Shown here piece after piece: positions 59,791-64,000 of a stretch of DNA of 64,000 nucleotides. Both the position numbers and the translations under genes were made by a program. The notes under the pieces were generated by a model that was not told where the DNA came from, searched no databases, and saw nothing but the letters and a program-made list of their open reading frames with translations. The stretch is taken from assembly GCA_965199055.1 (NCBI GenBank), contig CBDAQR010000003.1:434001-498000 (forward strand). Direction: 5' to 3'. Within the stretch, counting starts at the first letter, position 1. Each line of letters opens with the position of its first letter. The DNA comes from CBDAQR01 sp965199055 (GTDB lineage Bacteria > Pseudomonadota > Gammaproteobacteria > Pseudomonadales > Halieaceae).

Positions 59791-62244
59791 ATGAGCCGCA
59801 GACACCCGCTTTCCCTTACCCCATTGGTCGCTGCCGTTGCCGCAGCATCAGGCATCTACAGTGGCGCCAGTCACGCCCAGGAGACCTTCGCCGCACTGGA
59901 AGAAGTGGTCGTGACCGCCCAGCGTAAGCAAACGCTGCTGCAGGACACGCCCATCGCTGTGACCGCCTTCAGTCAGCAGAAAATTCAGGACATGGGCATA
60001 TTCGATGTCACCGACATCGGCGCCATGGCACCCAACACCAACATCCAAAAGCAGCCGTCGTCGAACTCCAATATGTCGATTGTTGTTCGCGGTGTGGGTA
60101 GCGGAGAAACCTCGCTACTCGTAGACCCGAAAGTGAGCTTCTACATCGACGGCGTTTACATGAGTAAGACAGTGGGCGCCGTCTTCGACATCGTTGACCT
60201 GGAGAGCATCGAAGTGCTGCGTGGCCCCCAGGGCACCCTGTTCGGCCGTAACAGCACGGGGGGCGCCATCAACGTCACCACCGTTAAACCGACTGGCGAA
60301 CTCGGCGTACGCTTGGAAGGTTCCGCAGGTAATGACGGTTATCAGCGCTATATGGCCTCAGTAGACCTTCCGCAAATGTTCGACATGCTCTCGGTAAAGC
60401 TCTCCGGGATGCATATGGAGTATGACGGCTGGGCCGACAATGACTACGTTGGTGAGTTTGATAGCGAGGACGAACTCGGCAGTGAAGATAACGACAGCTA
60501 CCGCATCGCGCTGCGCTTCGAACCGCTGGACAACCTGACCATCGACTACGCCTACGACAAGACCGATAACGAAGGCGTACCCACACCCTTCCAGATCACC
60601 GAAGTCAAAGACGAACTCTACAACGGCTTCACCACCACGCCTTTCCCCTTCGAGTTCCTGGGTGGCGAGTTGTACCAGGACATGGCGGCGACTATTGGTG
60701 ACCCGGATGATCGCCAGGATGATTTCATATTGGAGGCAGTATCCACCGAAGAGCTCGAAGTTGAGGGCCACACCCTGACCGTTGAGTGGGCACTGGATGC
60801 ATTTACCCTGAAGTATATTTTCGCGGACCGCGATACCGATTCCACCTATGAGAGCACTGACCTGGATTCGGGTGCCTACATCGCTCGCGACGCGTTCTAC
60901 GGCGGCGGCCAGCCGGTGCCGACGCCAGGCTTCCACGCAGCCATCCCCGATGGCTGGATCGAGATGACCACCCACGAACTGCAGATGTTCGGCGACCTGT
61001 TCGACGAACGGCTGTCATACACCTTCGGCTACTACAACTATGAAGAAGAGGTGTATCAGGACAACCCGCAAACCTTCGCCTTGCCGCTGGCCTTTATCAT
61101 CCCTCGCAGTGAGGCGCTGCGGCCGATCTACGAGTCACAGGGTTTCTGTGACAACCCCGGCGGCGTCTGTACCGGCACCCAGCGTCTACCCTTCCCATTC
61201 CCACAGGAAGGCGCCGACCCCAACCTGAACGGTTTTCAGGACTTTATCTACGGCCAGGATACCGACTCCTGGGCCGTCTATGGTCAGGGTACCTATAGTC
61301 TGAGCGATGAATGGGAAATCACCGCCGGCATTCGCTACAGCGAAGACGAGCGCGACGCCTTCCTGTTCAACGAAGGCCTGAACATGCTCTCGATCGATGA
61401 CCAGATCCAAAACAGCGACGACTGGGATAACGTGAGCTACCTGTTCAACGTGAACTACTTCCTGAACGAAGACATCAATATTTATGCCACCTACTCTACG
61501 GGTTATAACGCCGGCGGCTTCAATGCTCGCGCGGGTACGATCACCGGTTGGGAAACCCAGGTGGATGAAGAAGAGATCGACGCCTACGAGCTCGGCATGA
61601 AGGCCGAGTGGTGGGATAACCGCCTGCGCACCAATGTAGCGGTGTTCTACAACGAGTACGACGATATTCAGATTGCCCAGTTCGAGGCCGGCAGTGGCGG
61701 CGCTTCCAGTATCCTGCGTAACGCAGGCGAAGCGACCTTCTGGGGCGTAGAGCTGGACATGGTAGCGGTGCTCGCCGAAGGCCTGATTCTGGATGCCACT
61801 TACGGCTATCTTGATGCAGAGTTTGACGAATACCTGGCGCGTAACCCGACGACCGACCAGGAGGAGGACATCTCCAATGTCACCACTGTGGCCCGTACGC
61901 CGGAGAATACGCTCAGTGTTGGCCTGCAGTATGACTTTGCACCGTTCGAGTGGTCTACCATGTCAGCACGGCTGGATGCGGCCTATCAGGACGAGATGAC
62001 CTTCCACCCGTTCAATAATCAGTACGACAGCACAGAAGACCGCTGGCTACTGAATGCGCGCCTGAGCATGGACGACATTCAACTGGGTGACCGCGGCACG
62101 CTGCGTATTTCAGCCTGGGGCAAGAACCTCACTGATGAGGAGTATCGCGAGTGGGGTATCGACTTCGGTAGCCTCGGCTATGCCGGCAACGTGTACGGAC
62201 GCCCGCGCACCTACGGTGTGGATGTGGTGTATAACTTCCAGTAG
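59791..62244 (+). CDS. TonB-dependent outer membrane receptor
   Basis: An 817-aa receptor with a signal peptide (RHPLSLTPLVAAVAAASG, cleaved near S-H-A-Q). TonB box region E-E-V-V-V-T-A-Q-R, plug with V-L-R-G-P-Q-G-T-L-F-G-R-N-S-T-G-G-A, a long extracellular loop region, and C-terminal aromatic D-V-V-Y-N-F-Q. ACAGGAG precedes the ATG. It is followed by a strong terminator, so it is monocistronic. Ligand unknown. Confidence 0.94.
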   Translation: MSRRHPLSLTPLVAAVAAASGIYSGASHAQETFAALEEVVVTAQRKQTLLQDTPIAVTAFSQQKIQDMGIFDVTDIGAMAPNTNIQKQPSSNSNMSIVVRGVGSGETSLLVDPKVSFYIDGVYMSKTVGAVFDIVDLESIEVLRGPQGTLFGRNSTGGAINVTTVKPTGELGVRLEGSAGNDGYQRYMASVDLPQMFDMLSVKLSGMHMEYDGWADNDYVGEFDSEDELGSEDNDSYRIALRFEPLDNLTIDYAYDKTDNEGVPTPFQITEVKDELYNGFTTTPFPFEFLGGELYQDMAATIGDPDDRQDDFILEAVSTEELEVEGHTLTVEWALDAFTLKYIFADRDTDSTYESTDLDSGAYIARDAFYGGGQPVPTPGFHAAIPDGWIEMTTHELQMFGDLFDERLSYTFGYYNYEEEVYQDNPQTFALPLAFIIPRSEALRPIYESQGFCDNPGGVCTGTQRLPFPFPQEGADPNLNGFQDFIYGQDTDSWAVYGQGTYSLSDEWEITAGIRYSEDERDAFLFNEGLNMLSIDDQIQNSDDWDNVSYLFNVNYFLNEDINIYATYSTGYNAGGFNARAGTITGWETQVDEEEIDAYELGMKAEWWDNRLRTNVAVFYNEYDDIQIAQFEAGSGGASSILRNAGEATFWGVELDMVAVLAEGLILDATYGYLDAEFDEYLARNPTTDQEEDISNVTTVARTPENTLSVGLQYDFAPFEWSTMSARLDAAYQDEMTFHPFNNQYDSTEDRWLLNARLSMDDIQLGDRGTLRISAWGKNLTDEEYREWGIDFGSLGYAGNVYGRPRTYGVDVVYNFQ

Positions 62245-62260
62245 CGCTGGGAGTGATAGG

Positions 62261-62288
62261 AAAAAGGCCGGCTTTGCCGGCCTTTTTT
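62261..62288 (+). terminator. Rho-independent terminator after TonB receptor gene
   Basis: GGCCGGC-TTT-GCCGGCC (62266-62282) with an A-run before and six T residues after. The strongest terminator in the window, working on the plus strand and possibly both strands. Confidence 0.92.
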
Positions 62289-62539
62289 ATTGGGGCTGTA
62301 TAATTCCCACATTTATTGTAATGCGTGTGTGGCTAGCACTGGCTGATTTGGAAAAAGCGTACATTGAATCACTCATGCTCCTGGCAAAAAGCGAGCGTCA
62401 ATGGAGATGACCATAACATCTCCATCATCTACCAATGTTGCAGCGCACAGTGTGCTAAACGTCCGTTGGGCCAATATTGGAGAACACCTTACGAACGCTA
62501 AGCCAACCCACAAGCTGGCTTTGATAAATCCTCTACCAA

Positions 62540-62702
62540 CTGATGCTGCGGGACTTAACACATGCAATTCAATCTGCTGCAGAATAGTCACATGGGTGTA
62601 GATATGTGTGCTGATACTGGCATGCCCACCCATGCCCTGAATGTTCCGGGGACCGGCACCACCCTCCAACACCAGTTCTGCTGACCTGCGCCTCCAAAAG
62701 TG
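62540..62702 (-). pseudogene. Tyrosine recombinase C-terminal fragment
   Basis: The minus strand reads F-W-R-R-R-S-A-E-L, V-L-E-G-G-A-G-P-R-N-I-Q, then G-H-A-S-I-S-T-H-I-Y-T-H-V, matching the final part of site-specific tyrosine recombinases (A-x-L-M-L-E-G-G-A-D-I-R, G-H, nucleophile Tyr in I-Y-T-H-V). The residues between S-T and I-Y are shortened and the upstream catalytic region is absent, so it is a decayed remnant. It is the only feature I see in the non-coding stretch 62289-62777; the rest looks unremarkable. Confidence 0.65.
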
Positions 62703-62777
62703 ACTTGGGCCTATTCTATTAGCTCAAGAGCACATCGACACCAACGGATACACAGATAGTGCCTCCATCAGCCAGCT

Positions 62778-64000
62778 TTATTGATCACTTAACTTGCATT
62801 CTCCAGTAGGTTTTACAGGACTACGAGTTTCATCGGTTCTAAACCTAATCACACGATTATTGCGCTGATCAGTGACGAATAAATAGCCAGGCGAACTCCC
62901 CGTTGATCGTGAGCTACTGTAGAACCCAAGCCTATTCGGTGAGGCCAGTTGCGAGGTGGAAGGTAGGTCCTCCTGTCCCGCCGAAGCAACAAAAGTCTCC
63001 ACAGCAACAGGGTTTGAGGTGGAATCAATGTCTAACCATAGAATCCTCTCGTTCCCCTGATCAGCTACGTACAAATCGCCACTGCTGAGATCAAAAGCTA
63101 CGCCCGATGGAAAACAAAGCTCCACCCCCTCCTGAAGGACAACCGCGTCCCAATCGTTCGCGCCAGGACGCCCCTTCATAATCTTGTTACCAGCCACGTC
63201 AACTACATAGAAGTGTTCAATCCCCATCGCAATCTGCCAGTAGGCACCTGAAGGAAGGTCTGTGCGCTCCGGAGTTGAGCCACTAGTCCCATCCCATTTC
63301 CATAGATAGTTGCCAAGCGCCCTACCTCGGGGATATTCAACGCCCGTGAAGTATATTCCTGAGCCAGACTGAATTATATCCACACAGGCGTATGGAATCT
63401 GGAACGCTGGCACTTTCGCGCCGTCTTTAAATGCCTTCAGAGCAGTTCGATCACAAACATAAATCATGTCATCGGTGACGACCGCTGCACTAGGGGAATT
63501 GAGCTCCAGCGCAGTACTACATACCTGCGTTGATCCATCGCACTTGTATAGATCACTTCCTCCAATGACGTAGGCTGCAGTAGAGCTAGTAGGCTGCACA
63601 CTAAAGGGTTCGGGAACCCTCATCCCAATAAGGACTCCCGCAGGCGGCCACTTCACAATTCGATTGTTCATTTTGTCGGCCACGTAAATGTAACGATCAT
63701 CATCAACGACGGCATCTGCAGGGTTGTATAACGAATAGAGCGTCGTTGCTTGAGCTCCATCACCTGCGACCACTGAACCCATAGACAGGCCGGCTGGGTA
63801 CATCAGAACTTCATCTGTGCCGATGTCTACAACGAAGATGTTGCCTTCCGCATCCAGACTTACCGACCTAGCAGCAACACCAGAAACCACAGTCTCAAAC
63901 TTGTAGGGGGCCTGTCTGCTCGTTGGGTTGGCACCCAGGTCAATTCTAACGACTCGCTTATTGCCTAGATCGGCCACATAGAGCATGTTATTTGAGGACA
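62778..64000 (-). CDS. NHL-repeat beta-propeller protein (5' end outside window)
   Basis: At least 402 aa of a propeller protein. The frame stays open upstream of the first in-window ATG (63986) to the edge with S-S-N-N before L-Y-V-A-D-L-G-N-K-R-V-V-R-I-D, so the gene begins beyond the window. NHL-type repeats recur: Y-I-Y-V-A-D-K-M-N-N-R-I-V-K-W, D-L-Y-V-A-D-Q-G-N-E-R-I-L-W-L and Y-L-F-V-T-D-Q-R-N-N-R-V-I-R-F. It also has paired cysteines (for example C-D-G-S-T-Q-V-C), suggesting export. The DNA is visibly less GC-rich than the rest of the window. Function unknown; such propellers often bind proteins or carbohydrates. Confidence 0.8.
   Translation of the reverse strand, partial: SSNNMLYVADLGNKRVVRIDLGANPTSRQAPYKFETVVSGVAARSVSLDAEGNIFVVDIGTDEVLMYPAGLSMGSVVAGDGAQATTLYSLYNPADAVVDDDRYIYVADKMNNRIVKWPPAGVLIGMRVPEPFSVQPTSSTAAYVIGGSDLYKCDGSTQVCSTALELNSPSAAVVTDDMIYVCDRTALKAFKDGAKVPAFQIPYACVDIIQSGSGIYFTGVEYPRGRALGNYLWKWDGTSGSTPERTDLPSGAYWQIAMGIEHFYVVDVAGNKIMKGRPGANDWDAVVLQEGVELCFPSGVAFDLSSGDLYVADQGNERILWLDIDSTSNPVAVETFVASAGQEDLPSTSQLASPNRLGFYSSSRSTGSSPGYLFVTDQRNNRVIRFRTDETRSPVKPTGECKLSDQ

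Noticed and set aside
1..64000. tRNA, rRNA or CRISPR features
   Set aside because: No cloverleaf-like stretches, rRNA segments or regularly spaced repeats were seen by eye; a dedicated scan was not possible.

Overview
The window looks like chromosomal DNA of a heterotrophic marine-type gammaproteobacterium, probably a Halieaceae/Cellvibrionales relative. This is inferred from three large TonB-dependent receptors of one subtype (each with an E-E-x-V-V-T-A-Q box), five short-chain dehydrogenases (SDRs), PF13469-type sulfotransferases, a DUF1244 protein, a TRAP transporter, a sulfatase and an ALDH16-type aldehyde dehydrogenase beside deoC. Genes are dense, both strands are used equally, and many neighbours overlap as ATGA, GTGA or TGATG. 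I see no rRNA, tRNA, CRISPR array or intact mobile element.

Layout. 1-12.4 kb: a candidate amino-acid/peptide utilisation locus. An AraC regulator and a translationally coupled secreted amidohydrolase run left; a TonB receptor, an M19 dipeptidase, a nitronate-monooxygenase-like flavoprotein, an acyl-CoA synthetase, a YkvI-type membrane protein, a D-amino-acid-transaminase-like enzyme, a 35-codon small ORF and a long aromatic amino acid hydroxylase run right. 12.4-22 kb: an SDR/SnoaL/old-yellow-enzyme operon, another SDR, a three-gene TRAP transporter, a prolyl oligopeptidase and a third SDR. 22-30 kb: HAD phosphatase, a Nudix gene frameshifted at a 7-bp triplet repeat, a Tat-exported DUF1214 protein, a redoxin with an in-frame UGA at its active site (probable selenoprotein), a sulfatase, DUF1244, a universal stress protein, a GST-like protein and DUF188. 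30-41 kb: MaoC, thiolase and SDR; HAD, M28 peptidase and L-serine dehydratase; acyl-CoA dehydrogenase, deoC and ALDH16. 41-46 kb: TetR with palindromic operators controlling an RND pump. 46-56 kb: a zinc-type alcohol dehydrogenase, PAPS synthesis (cysC, sat), LysR, and a leftward run of alpha/beta hydrolase, trmH, a 59-aa membrane protein, EamA transporter, DUF1214 and two sulfotransferases. 56-62 kb: two more TonB receptors flanking an SDR. 62.3-64 kb: a decayed tyrosine-recombinase fragment and a partial NHL-repeat gene in visibly AT-richer DNA, suggesting an island edge.

The strongest unusual signals are the selenocysteine redoxin (W-U-P-Y-C, UGA at 24996-24998, with a suitable hairpin 14 nt downstream of the UGA), the repeat-slippage frameshift in the Nudix gene, the AraC-controlled amidohydrolase/dipeptidase/transaminase locus, and the PAPS-synthesis/sulfotransferase/DUF1214 neighbourhood. 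Several enzymes carry altered key residues (flavoprotein Tyr for His, OYE H-x-x-S, M19 H-x-H, RND D-N, alcohol dehydrogenase without the structural-zinc cysteines). Several perfect palindromes sit in divergent promoter regions.
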